A DNA stretch of 64,000 nucleotides. It comes from JBPYCR01 sp051846935 (lineage in GTDB: Bacteria; Bacillota; Bacilli; Bacillales; Amphibacillaceae). Both the position numbers and the translations under genes were made by a program. Below are positions 39,971 through 49,904 of this stretch, one piece after another. The stretch is from contig NZ_JBPYCS010000007.1 in the NCBI RefSeq assembly GCF_051846935.1, forward strand, positions 76,361-140,360, given 5' to 3'. The number at the start of each line of letters is the position of its first letter. The first letter of the stretch is position 1. Below the pieces are notes generated by a model. It was not told the origin of the DNA, searched no databases, and was given only the letters and a program-made list of their open reading frames with translations.

Positions 39971-40604
39971 AAAACGTAGTACGAAAAGAAGCTTAGTTAC
40001 ATACTCTAATGCGGACTCGCTTATCGCGGATCAGTTTCGTATGATACGAGCGAACATTAAATTTCTACCAGGCAAAAGGGAGAATCGTATTTTCCTTATT
40101 ACTTCGGCAAGTAAAGGAGAAGGAAAATCGACTATCGTTGCTAATCTTGCTGTATCAATGGCCCAGCAAAAAGAAAAGATTCTTTTAATCGATGCAAATT
40201 TAAGAGAGCCTGTAATTCACGATTTCTTTGATATTTCTAATGATAAGGGCATAACAGATATTCTGACAAATAAAATGGATTTTGAGGATGTTGTTTACAA
40301 AACAGGAATAGGCAAACTCGATTTATTAACGAGTGGTTCGACCTTATTTAATCCTGCTGAGCTGCTAGGCAATGAAAGGATGTCCCAGCTGCTGACGAAA
40401 GTTGAAGGAATGTACAATATTGTTTTAATTGACTCACCAACGATTTTGGATGTTACTGAAACAAGGGTTCTAGCTAATGAATGTGATGGCGTCATTCTAG
40501 TTATACATAGAAAAAAGACGACAAAAGAAAAAGTGACAGAAGCACGAAGGGTTTTGGAACTATCGCAAGCTAATTTATCAGGATCTATTATGAACGATAA
40601 ATAG
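39951..40604 (+). CDS. BY-kinase-like ATPase (CpsD/YwqD/EpsB type) lacking the tyrosine tail
   Basis: 217 residues with Walker A ASKGEGKST (about 53-61), LLIDANLREP (about 77-86) at the Walker A' position and VLIDSPTILDVTE as Walker B. Bacterial tyrosine kinases normally have Asp-x-Asp in Walker A' and end in a cluster of tyrosines that is autophosphorylated. Here the second Asp is Asn, and the protein stops at SGSIMNDK with no tyrosine cluster. The partner phosphatase (CpsB/YwqE), usually next, was not found. It may still bind ATP and steer chain length, but classic autophosphorylation is doubtful. TTG 39957 is an alternative start with better ribosome-site spacing. Confidence 0.85.
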   Translation: MPLILNKKRSTKRSLVTYSNADSLIADQFRMIRANIKFLPGKRENRIFLITSASKGEGKSTIVANLAVSMAQQKEKILLIDANLREPVIHDFFDISNDKGITDILTNKMDFEDVVYKTGIGKLDLLTSGSTLFNPAELLGNERMSQLLTKVEGMYNIVLIDSPTILDVTETRVLANECDGVILVIHRKKTTKEKVTEARRVLELSQANLSGSIMNDK

Positions 40605-41055
40605 AAAGTGTTTATTTTTTGAACGCCTCGTTCGTTATATAGTCCAAAATATCTTGGTGATGTCTACTGGCCATTATCCTCGTAGGCACTCGGTCATGCT
40701 GTGGGTTGAGATATACCTTAGACGCTTGTCGTCGATAGTGTGGTGTGAGGATGGGTTAGATGCCCAAAGCTATTTAGCTTAAAAGATTGGGACAGTTATA
40801 AAAAACGAGCATACTTTAGAGCATTTATGAATGTGGGTTGTGACGCGCATACGTAAAGAAAAAAGCTGTTTTTAGGAAGTTACGTAGAGTAATTATTTGC
40901 CGGAACGGTATGCACAAGCTTTATATGTTAAGGGTGTAAAACACGCAGTAGAAAGCTAGCCCCTTTTATCCAATCGGTATTCATAAATGCTTTAATTTAA
41001 AACAACATATTCATCCTACACGTTTGAAAGCAAACAATTAAGGAGGTGACAATAA
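40605..41055. other. 451-base gap inside the eps operon
   Basis: No intact reading frame. I looked for the tyrosine phosphatase (PHP or low-molecular-weight type) that normally follows the kinase and could not establish one; if present it is beyond recognition. No terminator with a T-run was seen. The last 20 bases hold the strong ribosome site (AAGGAGGTGAC) of the next gene. Confidence 0.4.
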
Positions 41056-42879
41056 ATGACCTATCGTCAACGCTTATCTTTATTCCTTATTATTGATTCA
41101 ATTATTGTCTTACTAGCACTCGGATCAAGTTGGTTTTTAGTAGGTACAACGAACATGATGACCTTTCCGCTTGCTATTGCTTCTGTTGTAATTTTAATTA
41201 GTCATCATACGTGGGCAATCAAGGTAAAGCTTTATAAAAAAGTTTGGGAATATGCAAGTGTAGGAGAGTTAGTAACGGTTTTAAAAGTCGTCATTTATTC
41301 TTTTATTTTAGCGGTCGTTGTTCAACAGCTCTTTTTCCAAGTAATATATGGACGCTTTTTAATTGTTTCTGGGTTGCTTCACTTACTGTTTCTTGGTGGT
41401 TCGAGATTTGCTTGGCGTCTCTACCGTGATATGGTAATGAACCATACGATGAAGCAAGTGCGTACTTTAATTGTTGGTGCTGGATCTGCAGGAACAATGG
41501 TTGCACGACAGCTATTAAACAATCAGGATAGCTCGTTATTGCCGGTAGCCTTTGTTGACGATGATCCGTCGAAGCATGCGCTGGACTTGTTAGGGATTCC
41601 TATTGTTGGTGGGGTATCAGAAATTGCAAAATCGGTTAAAGAACTACATATAGACAATATTATTATTGCAATTCCGTCTCTTAAGAAACGTGAATTAAAT
41701 ACAATTTATCAAGAATGCTTAAAAACAACAGCAAACACAAAAATTTTGCCATTGTTGGAGGATTTAGTAACTGGGAAAGTTTCGGTTACAGCAATTAGAG
41801 ATGTACAGGCAGAAGATTTGCTGCCACGAGAGCTTGTTGATATCGATATGGAAAGTATCGGGAATGAAATTACAAACAAGGTTGTATTAGTAACAGGCGC
41901 TGGTGGCTCAATTGGATCGGAAATTTCAAAACAAATCGCTGCCTTCTTCCCTAGGCGATTAATTTTGCTCGGGCACGGTGAAAACAGTATATACACAATT
42001 GAAATGAAGTTAAAAGAACAATTTAAGAACGAAAATATTGATTTTGTAACGGAAATCGCTGATATACAAGACGAACAAAAAATAATGAGCATCGTAAGGA
42101 TGTACAAGCCGAATGTTATTTACCATGCAGCTGCTCACAAGCATGTTCCTTTAATGGAGCATAACCCAGATGCCGCATTAAATAACAATATTATCGGGAC
42201 ACTAAATGTTGCTAAAGCAGCAAGCAAAAATAAAACACAAACATTTGTACTCGTTTCTACGGATAAAGCAGTAAATCCTACAAGTGTGATGGGTGCATCA
42301 AAAAGAATTGCCGAAATGGCTGTTCAGAGTATGGATAAGGAAAGCGACACGACATTTGTTGCTGTTCGGTTTGGGAATGTTCTCGGCAGTCGAGGAAGTG
42401 TAATTCCTTTATTTAAAAAACAAATTGAGCGCGGTGGTCCGGTCACGGTTACCCACCCTGATATGGTGCGTTACTTTATGACCATTCCAGAAGCGTCTAG
42501 ACTTGTTATTCAAGCAGGTGCGCTCGCTAAGGGTGGCGAAATTTTTGTATTAGATATGGGTGATCCTGTAAAGATTGTTGAACTAGCAAAAAATTTAATC
42601 CAACTGTCAGGATACGATATTGAAGATATCGGGCTTGAGTTTACAGGCATTAGACCTGGTGAAAAGCTTTATGAGGAATTATTGACTGCGGAAGAAGTTC
42701 ATGAACAGCAATTGTATCCAAAGATTTATATAGGAAAGACAACCGAGGTTTATTTAGAAGATATCGAGCGGCTCATAGCTCGATTGGTAACATTAGATAA
42801 GGAACATCTAAAGGAACAACTATTGACAGTTGCAAATAAAGGTCTTGTGTTAGAACAATCACGTGCAATATCGATATAG
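41056..42879 (+). CDS. epsC: Membrane-bound nucleotide-sugar 4,6-dehydratase/epimerase (EpsC/CapD type)
   Basis: 607 residues: four N-terminal membrane helices (about 8-26, 35-50, 75-95, 100-115), a first Rossmann domain with VGAGSAGTMVARQL (about 138-151), and a second, extended SDR domain with VTGAGGSIGSEI (about 278-289) and STDKAVNPTSVMGASKRIAE. These proteins make UDP-4-keto-6-deoxy-GlcNAc, the first step to bacillosamine-type sugars. With EpsN (aminotransferase) and EpsM (acetyltransferase) downstream it completes a path to UDP-N,N'-diacetylbacillosamine. AAGGAGGTGAC precedes the ATG. Confidence 0.93.
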   Translation: MTYRQRLSLFLIIDSIIVLLALGSSWFLVGTTNMMTFPLAIASVVILISHHTWAIKVKLYKKVWEYASVGELVTVLKVVIYSFILAVVVQQLFFQVIYGRFLIVSGLLHLLFLGGSRFAWRLYRDMVMNHTMKQVRTLIVGAGSAGTMVARQLLNNQDSSLLPVAFVDDDPSKHALDLLGIPIVGGVSEIAKSVKELHIDNIIIAIPSLKKRELNTIYQECLKTTANTKILPLLEDLVTGKVSVTAIRDVQAEDLLPRELVDIDMESIGNEITNKVVLVTGAGGSIGSEISKQIAAFFPRRLILLGHGENSIYTIEMKLKEQFKNENIDFVTEIADIQDEQKIMSIVRMYKPNVIYHAAAHKHVPLMEHNPDAALNNNIIGTLNVAKAASKNKTQTFVLVSTDKAVNPTSVMGASKRIAEMAVQSMDKESDTTFVAVRFGNVLGSRGSVIPLFKKQIERGGPVTVTHPDMVRYFMTIPEASRLVIQAGALAKGGEIFVLDMGDPVKIVELAKNLIQLSGYDIEDIGLEFTGIRPGEKLYEELLTAEEVHEQQLYPKIYIGKTTEVYLEDIERLIARLVTLDKEHLKEQLLTVANKGLVLEQSRAISI

Positions 42880-42920
42880 CGTAGGGATAATTGAATACTT
42901 TTAAAAAGAGGTGCGATGAA

Positions 42921-43805
42921 GTGCAAATAAAAAAGGCAATAATTCCAGCGGCTGGTTTAGGAACACGTTTTCTTCCAGCAACGAAGGCAATGCCGAAAGA
43001 GATGCTCCCTATTGTTGATAAACCAACGATTCAATATATTGTCGAAGAAGCGATTGCTTCAGGAATTGAAGATATTATTATCGTTACAGGGAAGGGAAAA
43101 AGAGCAATCGAAGATCATTTTGACCATAGTTTTGAGCTAGAGCAGAATTTATTACATAAAGGAAAATTGGATTTACTAAGCCAAGTTCAAAAGTCAGCAA
43201 AAATGGTTGATATTCATTATATAAGACAAAAGGAGCCAAAAGGCTTAGGTCATGCAATTTGGTGTGCAAGAAAGTTTATTGGAAATGAACCGTTTGCAGT
43301 ATTGCTTGGCGATGATATTGTTCGAGCGGATGTGCCATGCTTAAAACAATTAATGGATCAATACATTCAGTGTCGCGCATCAGTCCTTGGAGTCCAAATG
43401 GTGAAGGAAACGGATGTTTCAAGGTACGGTATTGTTGATGGTAAAAGAGCCGAAAATCGATTGTATCACGTACATGACTTAGTGGAGAAACCGGATAGAG
43501 AAAAGGCGCCATCCAACTTAGCGATATTAGGGAGATATATATTAACCCCAGCTATTTTTAATATATTAGAGCGTCAAGCACCAGGAACAGGAGATGAAAT
43601 TCAATTAACAGACGCTATTGCTTCTCTTACGAATCGTGAGGCTGTTTATGCTTACGAATTTGAAGGAAAACGGTATGATGTTGGGGAAAAAATGGGCTTT
43701 ATTCAAACGACAATTGAATTTGCACTTGAGCGAGAGGATTTAAATGAGGAGTTTAGAGATTATTTATTATCGATCGTAAAAAGAGAAGAAATGTTCGTTC
43801 GGTAG
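42921..43805 (+). CDS. galU: UTP-glucose-1-phosphate uridylyltransferase
   Basis: 294 residues (GalU/GtaB). Makes UDP-glucose for polymer synthesis and, with GalE, UDP-galactose. Motifs: [24 protein letters not shown] (nucleotide-binding and catalytic), LGDDIV (metal-binding Asp), GRYIL and [12 protein letters not shown]. The GTG at 42921 has AGAGGTG upstream and matches the family N-terminus ([11 protein letters not shown]); the frame opens 30 bases earlier without support. Confidence 0.94.
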   Translation: MQIKKAIIPAAGLGTRFLPATKAMPKEMLPIVDKPTIQYIVEEAIASGIEDIIIVTGKGKRAIEDHFDHSFELEQNLLHKGKLDLLSQVQKSAKMVDIHYIRQKEPKGLGHAIWCARKFIGNEPFAVLLGDDIVRADVPCLKQLMDQYIQCRASVLGVQMVKETDVSRYGIVDGKRAENRLYHVHDLVEKPDREKAPSNLAILGRYILTPAIFNILERQAPGTGDEIQLTDAIASLTNREAVYAYEFEGKRYDVGEKMGFIQTTIEFALEREDLNEEFRDYLLSIVKREEMFVR

Positions 43806-44054
43806 GTAGCGCACGTAGAAAGGAAATGAGGAGAAGTAAAGTGAAGCGAACAGTATCCTTTATAGTATGAGTAACATGTTTGTGGGGGAACAGATGCACG
43901 AATTTAACTAGATAATATGTGATCAATTTTACTTCGAACGATATACACATGAATAACGCCGTTGATTGTCACTGCACACGGAAAGCGTAGTGTATATCTA
44001 CTGCGGTCGGTAGGAATCAATACTAAAATTAACGAATACAAAGAGAGGTTTTTT
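43806..44054. other. Spacer after galU, no gene seen
   Basis: A GTG with GGAGAAG upstream at about 43841 (KRTVSFIV then stop) may be the abandoned start of the broken gene that follows. No terminator or promoter is clear. Confidence 0.3.
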
Positions 44055-44459
44055 TAACTTCTTAAAATAACACCCACAAATACGTGACTCAATCTCCTCT
44101 ATAATAATATTTGCTTTTTTTCTAGGTGGAAGTGTAACATATGCTGCTACAAAAAATTATTATGCGCGCCTATTAGCAGGACAACAGCAGCAAATGCAAG
44201 ACGAAGTTCTAGAATATTATAAAGAAGAATACAAGGAAAGAGGAACGATACAACATGGGCTATCGTTACATCCGTAGAGCAAAAAAGACTGGAAATTTTA
44301 GAGGAGGTTAAGCAATACGCTAAGGATAAGGTTCAGAATGATGCGAATAACCGTCAAGAGGAGCATTTAAAAGCTGTGCAAATAGAGGCGGATCGGATGC
44401 TGCAAAAACTAAAGAACTATGTGGATCGTTTAAGTGATGAAGAAGGAATTCAATACTAA
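44055..44459 (+). pseudogene. Frameshifted gene for a membrane-anchored coiled-coil protein
   Basis: Two open stretches in different frames join into one protein: IIFAFFLGGSVTYAATKNYY (membrane or signal segment) then QQQQMQDEVLEYYKEEYKER, and after a shift near 44240 VEQKRLEILEEVKQYAKDKV, then KAVQIEADRMLQKLKNYVDR and a stop at 44457-44459. The result would be a short N-terminal membrane anchor with a long, charged helical domain. No start codon with a ribosome site joins the first part, so both 5' damage and a frameshift are present. Similar anchored helical proteins occur in Bacillaceae envelope operons; function unknown. Confidence 0.62.
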
Positions 44460-44492
44460 TTTTTATATGTCAAACGTATAAGGATGATTTTC

Positions 44493-45647
44493 ATGGTTAA
44501 TAAGGTGCTGTTTTGTGCAACTGTGGATTACCATTTTAAAGCATTTCACATACCATATATGAAGTGGTTTAAAGAACAAGGGTTTCAAGTAGATGTCGTT
44601 GCAGCAGGAGATATGAAATTACCATATACAGATAACAAATATACGATTCCGATTCAGCGCTCCCCTTTCTCTTTAAAAAATAGGAAGGCATATAATGAAC
44701 TAAAGGAAATTATTAATAAAAATCATTACAAAATTATACATTGTCATACGCCTCTCGGCGGCGTGCTGGGCCGACTGGCAGCTGTGCGGGCAAGAAAAAA
44801 AGGGACAAAGGTAATTTATACTGCCCATGGATTTCATTTTTGTAAAGGAGCCCCTTTGCTAAATTGGGTTCTTTATTATCCGACAGAACGGTATTTATCG
44901 TATTTAACCGATTGTCTTATAACAATAAACACCGAAGATAACCAGTTGGCTGTAAACCATCGTTTTCCTGTGCCGAAGCTCGTTCACCTACCAGGTGTCG
45001 GTGTCAATACGGATAAATTTAAGCCGATCGCAAAGAGTGAGAAGCGATTTTTAAAAGAGTCATTTGGCTATCAGCCAGATGACTTTTTATTATTTTATGC
45101 TGCCGAATTCAACAAAAACAAAAATCAAGCTTTTTTATTGCACATGCTAGCAGCTTTGAAACAGAAAAGCGGTCGTGTAAAGCTTTTGCTAGCTGGTGAA
45201 GGTTCGAAATTAGAAGCATGCAAACGATTGGCTAAGGAGCTTGGTGTCGATCATCTCGTTCAATTCCTTGGCTTTCGTAACGATATATATCGTTTGATTT
45301 CTATGTGCGATGCAGCAGCTGCGTGCAGTTACCGAGAAGGCTTGCCTGTTCATGTAATGGAAGCGATGAGCTGTGGGCTACCAGTTGTAGCGGTGGATAA
45401 CAGAGGGCATCGTGAATTAGTGGAAAATAATAAAACAGGCTTTCTTCTACCGACATGGAGTCCTACTCTTTTTGCGGATAAGGTCCAAGAACTTGCGCTA
45501 GATGACTTGTTACCTACTCGCTTTGGAGTAAATGGACGAAAAAAAATTATTGAACGTTTTAGTGTGGATCAAGTATTGGCGAATAAGGCGAAATTATATA
45601 AAGGGTATATGGAGGAACAGGAGGAAGCGGTGTGGCAAGTCCAGTAA
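44493..45647 (+). CDS. epsD: GT4-family glycosyltransferase, EpsD-like
   Basis: 384 residues, GT-B fold. N-terminal VLFCATVDYHFKAFHIPYMKWFKEQGF and IIHCHTPLGGVLGRLAA, YTAHGFHFCKGAP are characteristic of EpsD/CapM-type enzymes acting early in repeat-unit assembly. The C-terminal nucleotide-sugar site has LLFYAAEFNKNKN, REGLPVHVMEAMSCGLPVV (E-x7-E region). ATG 44493 follows AAGGATG; an ATG 9 bases earlier is possible. It overlaps the next gene by 16 bases, so coupled. Confidence 0.88.
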   Translation: MVNKVLFCATVDYHFKAFHIPYMKWFKEQGFQVDVVAAGDMKLPYTDNKYTIPIQRSPFSLKNRKAYNELKEIINKNHYKIIHCHTPLGGVLGRLAAVRARKKGTKVIYTAHGFHFCKGAPLLNWVLYYPTERYLSYLTDCLITINTEDNQLAVNHRFPVPKLVHLPGVGVNTDKFKPIAKSEKRFLKESFGYQPDDFLLFYAAEFNKNKNQAFLLHMLAALKQKSGRVKLLLAGEGSKLEACKRLAKELGVDHLVQFLGFRNDIYRLISMCDAAAACSYREGLPVHVMEAMSCGLPVVAVDNRGHRELVENNKTGFLLPTWSPTLFADKVQELALDDLLPTRFGVNGRKKIIERFSVDQVLANKAKLYKGYMEEQEEAVWQVQ

Positions 45648-46750
45648 GAGTACTGCATGTGGTCGTCAATATGAACCGTGGCGGAGCGGAAACATTACTT
45701 ATGAATTTGTATCGACATATCGACCGATCAAACGTACAATTCGACTTTTTAACATGTAAAAGTGGGGTGTATGATGCTGAAATAGAATCGTTAGGAGGGT
45801 GTATCCACCGAATTCCCTATATCACTGAAGCAGGGCATTTCGGTTATGTTAAACATTTAAAACGGTTCTTTAAAGACCATACAGCATATAGCATTGTCCA
45901 TTCCCATATGGATAAAATGAGTGGGCTTGTGTTGCGAGAAGCGAAGCGTGCGAATATACCGGTACGGATTGCGCATAGTCATAATACGGAAAGTGAAGGC
46001 GGAATACTGGCAAAAATGTATAAATCGTATGCAGGATCTTTAATAAAAGGGAGCGCAACCGGATTATATGCTTGCTCATCAAGCGCTGCCAGTTGGTTAT
46101 ACGGCAAGGACTGCAATAAGAGCATTATTTTAAACAATGGAATTGAAATTGATAAATTTACCTTTTCATCTAAGGCTCGTAACGAGATGAGAAGTGCACT
46201 AGGTCTAAATAAGGAAGCTTTTGTACTTGGGCATGTGGGCAGGTTTTCCAGACAGAAAAACCATTTTTATTTACTGGATATATTCGCTGAGATAAGTGAA
46301 AAGCAATCCAATGCCGTATTAATACTTGTTGGCGATGGGCCGTTAAGACGAAAAATAAAAGAGCGGATCGTTCAATTGAACTTAGGAGAAAAAGTGAAAT
46401 TGCTTGGTGTTCGAGAAGATATACCTCAATTAATGCAAGCTTTTGATATGTTTGTATTTCCGTCTTTACATGAAGGGTTACCTGTAACATTAATAGAGGC
46501 GCAAAGTGCAGGGCTCGTATGTCTTATTTCAGATCACATTACTGCTGAGGTTGACCTTAGCATAGGATTGATGCATCAGTTGCCACTAAACGATAAATCG
46601 ATGTGGGTCAATCAAGTGATCGAACAAATGCAAATAAAAGAAACAAGAAAAGTAGATTTGAACATGGTTTATAAAAAAGGTTATGACATTAGACATACGG
46701 CAAAGCAAACAGAGCATACGTATACAGCATTAAAGGAACAGTTTACATGA
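45632..46750 (+). CDS. epsF: GT4-family glycosyltransferase, EpsF-like
   Basis: 372 residues with the EpsF opening VRVLHVVVNMNRGGAETLLMNLYRHID, then VHSHMDKMSGLVLREAKRA and the donor-site region FPSLHEGLPVTLIEAQSAGL. Retaining GT-B transferase adding one sugar to the lipid-linked repeat unit; sugar not predictable. The GTG start lies within the end of epsD, and its stop overlaps the next start (ATGA). Confidence 0.88.
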   Translation: MASPVRVLHVVVNMNRGGAETLLMNLYRHIDRSNVQFDFLTCKSGVYDAEIESLGGCIHRIPYITEAGHFGYVKHLKRFFKDHTAYSIVHSHMDKMSGLVLREAKRANIPVRIAHSHNTESEGGILAKMYKSYAGSLIKGSATGLYACSSSAASWLYGKDCNKSIILNNGIEIDKFTFSSKARNEMRSALGLNKEAFVLGHVGRFSRQKNHFYLLDIFAEISEKQSNAVLILVGDGPLRRKIKERIVQLNLGEKVKLLGVREDIPQLMQAFDMFVFPSLHEGLPVTLIEAQSAGLVCLISDHITAEVDLSIGLMHQLPLNDKSMWVNQVIEQMQIKETRKVDLNMVYKKGYDIRHTAKQTEHTYTALKEQFT

Positions 46751-47655
46751 AGATATTGACTGTATTTACACCGACGTATAATCGAGCATATTGTTTAGTA
46801 AATTGTTATGAAAGCTTAAAGCGGCAAACGGTTAATGATTTCAAGTGGCTTATAATTGACGATGGCTCAACCGACAATACAAAAGAACTCGTACAAGGGT
46901 GGATTGATGAAGGAGCAATTGAAATCATTTATATTCGCCAAAAAAACCAAGGGATGCACGGCGCACACAATACGGCTTATGATCGTATCGATACAGAGCT
47001 GAATGTCTGTATTGATTCGGATGACTATATGCCGGATGATGCGGTAGAAAAAATCGTGACGTATTGGAATAAATATGGCTCTAAAGATGTGAGTGGAATT
47101 ATTGGACTTGATGCAGATACGAACAACTGTTTAATTGGCACAAAGCTTCCGGAACAGCTGCAAACATCTACGTTATTTGATTTATATAATACGCATCAAG
47201 TTAAAGGAGACAAAAAGCTTGTTTATCGGTCTGAGCTAACAAAGAAATATCCATACCCGATTTTTTACAATGAAAAATACGTAGGGCTTGCGTATAAGTA
47301 TTATATGCTTGATCGGCACTATGAAATGCTGCTTATGAATGAAGTGCTATGCCATGTAGAATATAGGCAAGATGGATCAAGTAAAAACATGCTGTATCAA
47401 TACCGAAACAACCCAAATGGTTTTTCATTTTATCGCAAGCAATTAATGCTATTGCCCTTTGCCGGGAAATCATTTCAATTTCGGCAGGCAATTCATTATG
47501 TATCGAGCAGTTTACTTGCTAAAAACCGAGCACTGTTTAAAGAAACGCCAAGGAAAGGAATGACATTTGCTGCTATTCCATTTGGTGTTGTTCTATATAG
47601 TTATATTTTAATTAAAACACGAGCATCTGTCAGCTTCCGATCGACGAAAGCTTAA
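46747..47655 (+). CDS. GT2-family glycosyltransferase
   Basis: 302 residues, GT-A fold: VFTPTYNRAYCLVNCYESLKRQ, LIIDDGSTDNT (nucleotide binding) and CIDSDDYMPDDA (the DxD-type metal motif), followed by a C-terminal EYRQDGSSKNMLYQYRNNPNGF region. This matches inverting transferases found before epsG in eps-like operons. It begins within the end of epsF. Sugar specificity unknown. Confidence 0.87.
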   Translation: MKILTVFTPTYNRAYCLVNCYESLKRQTVNDFKWLIIDDGSTDNTKELVQGWIDEGAIEIIYIRQKNQGMHGAHNTAYDRIDTELNVCIDSDDYMPDDAVEKIVTYWNKYGSKDVSGIIGLDADTNNCLIGTKLPEQLQTSTLFDLYNTHQVKGDKKLVYRSELTKKYPYPIFYNEKYVGLAYKYYMLDRHYEMLLMNEVLCHVEYRQDGSSKNMLYQYRNNPNGFSFYRKQLMLLPFAGKSFQFRQAIHYVSSSLLAKNRALFKETPRKGMTFAAIPFGVVLYSYILIKTRASVSFRSTKA

Positions 47656-47672
47656 TTTGGAAGGATATTTCA

Positions 47673-48746
47673 ATGACTATATTTTGGATTAATCTTACAA
47701 TTGTATTCTTTTTCTCTTTTTTGGCAAGATATTATGCGATTCCATCAAGAAGTCCTAATGCAGTTTTACCAATTAAACCTAATAAGCTGTTAATCTTTTT
47801 TGCATTTTTATCCCTTACACTAGTATCAGGACTTCGGGCAAATATTGGCGATACTTATTTTTACATTCACTCATTTAAAACAAACGATTTTACATGGGAG
47901 TCCATTCTCGTTCAAAAAGATATTGGTTTCGGACTATTACAGTTAATCCTAAAAAATTACGTTTCAGAAGATCCGCAAGTGTTAATTTTCATAACAGCAT
48001 TACTGACAAATCTGTTTCTAGTTATTGTATTGTATCGGTATTCAAGACTGATTGAGATTAGTTTATATGTCTATATTACTGGTGGTCTATTTTTAGTTTC
48101 CATGAATGGCATTAGGCAAGTGCTCGCCGCCGCAATAGCATATACAGCTATACGCTTTTTAATAGGTGGAAATTTCATAGCTTATTCATTTATTATAATT
48201 GTCGCTTCGCTTTTCCATCAAAGTGCGCTTGTGTTAATTCCCATTTATTTTCTCGTAAGATACAAAGCCTGGTCAAAAGCGACCGTTGCACTCATTATAT
48301 TTTCTGTCATTATTGTGATTGGATATGAACAGTTTTCAAACCTACTGTTCACAGCAATAGAAGATACACAGTATGGACACTATGAATCTTTTGCTGAAGG
48401 TGGAGCAAATATATTGCGCGTGATCGTTGCAGCGGTACCTTTAGTAATAGCTTATTTAGGCAGAGAAAAGCTAAGAAGTATTTTTCCGAGCAGCGATTAC
48501 ATTGTGAATATGGCGCTTATCGGTTTTATTTTTATGATTATCTCGACACAGAATTGGATCTTTGCCCGATTTTCAATTTACTTTGAAATCTATACACTTA
48601 TTTTATTATCGTGGCTTATACCATTGTTCTCTAAAGATAATCGAAAACTCGTTTATTATGGCATCATTATTTGTTATTTTGCTTATTATTATTACGAAAA
48701 TGTTATGACGCTAAATATTATGTATCGAAGCAATTTTCTCATGTAG
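47673..48746 (+). CDS. epsG: EpsG-family polysaccharide polymerase
   Basis: 357 residues and about ten membrane segments; the Wzy-like polymerase of EpsG family. Diagnostic are the early GLRANIGDTYFYIHSF, a long loop with KDIGFGLLQLILK, and FLVSMNGIRQVLAAAIAYTAIRFLIGGNFIAYSFIIIVASLFHQSALVLIPIYFLV with the conserved R and H residues. It would join repeat units on the outer face of the membrane. GGAAGG precedes the ATG; 17 bases after the GT2 gene. Confidence 0.92.
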   Translation: MTIFWINLTIVFFFSFLARYYAIPSRSPNAVLPIKPNKLLIFFAFLSLTLVSGLRANIGDTYFYIHSFKTNDFTWESILVQKDIGFGLLQLILKNYVSEDPQVLIFITALLTNLFLVIVLYRYSRLIEISLYVYITGGLFLVSMNGIRQVLAAAIAYTAIRFLIGGNFIAYSFIIIVASLFHQSALVLIPIYFLVRYKAWSKATVALIIFSVIIVIGYEQFSNLLFTAIEDTQYGHYESFAEGGANILRVIVAAVPLVIAYLGREKLRSIFPSSDYIVNMALIGFIFMIISTQNWIFARFSIYFEIYTLILLSWLIPLFSKDNRKLVYYGIIICYFAYYYYENVMTLNIMYRSNFLM

Positions 48747-48803
48747 TAACGAAAGAAAGACCTGCGGTAATATGTCAAGAATAATATACGAGGAGGGATG
48801 CGT

Positions 48804-49904
48804 ATGGCTATCCTTGTTACTGGTGGGGCAGGGTATATTGGTACCCACGCTTGTGTAGAATTGTTAAATAGTAGTCAAGAGATTGTTGTAGTCGATAACT
48901 TTTCTAATAGTAAACAAGAAGCATTGAACCGAGTACGTTTACTTACCGGGAAGGATTTTAGATTTTATCCAGCTGATCTTTTGGACCGAAAGAGTTTGAC
49001 ATCTGTTTTTTCCGAAAACGAGATTGATTCCGTTGTTCATTTTGCTGGTTTAAAGGCAGTCGGCGAATCTGCTGTCGTCCCCTTACGTTATTACGATAAC
49101 AATCTAACTGGAACAATTAATTTATGTGAAGTGATGCGAGAGTTTGGAGTGAAAAAACTCGTCTTCAGTTCTTCAGCGACCGTATATGGACATACAAATA
49201 ATGTTCCAATTACAGAAGAGGTACCCCTTCGTGCAAACAATCCATACGGTCGTACGAAACAGATGATTGAAGAAATGCTTGTTGATTTATACGAATCCGA
49301 TCCAACCTGGAGCATTGCATTATTAAGATACTTTAATCCGATCGGCGCACACGAGTCCGGTTTAATCGGCGAGGATCCAAATGGCATACCAAACAACTTA
49401 ATGCCCTATATAGCTCAAGTAGCTGTCGGCAAAATTAGACAGCTTCATATATTTGGAGGGGATTATCCGACTAAAGACGGAACAGGTATACGAGACTATA
49501 TTCATGTAACAGATTTGGCAAACGGTCATTTAAAAGCGTTAAATTACGTTCGCGATTCTACAGGCATCCAGCCTTTTAATCTAGGAACTGGCCGAGGCTA
49601 TTCCGTGCTTGAAGTTGTTGAGGCATTTGAAAATGCTACAAAAAAACATATTCCGTACCGTATCGTTGATCGACGTCCAGGAGATGCGGCAGTTTGTTAT
49701 GCAAATCCAGAAAAAGCTTTAAACGAATTAAATTGGGTAGCAGAAAGGAATTTGGAGCAAATGTGTAGGGACACTTGGCATTGGCAACAATGGAATCCAA
49801 ATGGATATGAGAAGAAACAACTCATTTCAGCTTCGGGCTTACCTTATGCAACAGATTATACGCATATCGCACCTCATTTAAATCAAAAGGGGCATAAACA
49901 TTGA
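48804..49904 (+). CDS. galE: UDP-glucose 4-epimerase
   Basis: An extended SDR of 366 residues: N-terminal [16 protein letters not shown] (NAD binding), [21 protein letters not shown], and the catalytic [15 protein letters not shown] (Tyr-x3-Lys), then RYFNPIGAH and the substrate loop. Slightly longer than usual (about 330-340) because of a C-terminal tail after [13 protein letters not shown]. Supplies UDP-galactose or UDP-GalNAc. ATG 48804 is placed 6 bases after AGGAGGG; the ATG at 48798 touches that site. Its end overlaps epsL by 4 bases. Confidence 0.93.
   Translation: MAILVTGGAGYIGTHACVELLNSSQEIVVVDNFSNSKQEALNRVRLLTGKDFRFYPADLLDRKSLTSVFSENEIDSVVHFAGLKAVGESAVVPLRYYDNNLTGTINLCEVMREFGVKKLVFSSSATVYGHTNNVPITEEVPLRANNPYGRTKQMIEEMLVDLYESDPTWSIALLRYFNPIGAHESGLIGEDPNGIPNNLMPYIAQVAVGKIRQLHIFGGDYPTKDGTGIRDYIHVTDLANGHLKALNYVRDSTGIQPFNLGTGRGYSVLEVVEAFENATKKHIPYRIVDRRPGDAAVCYANPEKALNELNWVAERNLEQMCRDTWHWQQWNPNGYEKKQLISASGLPYATDYTHIAPHLNQKGHKH

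Noticed and set aside
40605..41055. CpsB/YwqE-type phosphatase relic
   Set aside because: Some six-frame fragments look faintly protein-like, but no catalytic motif or consistent order could be read.
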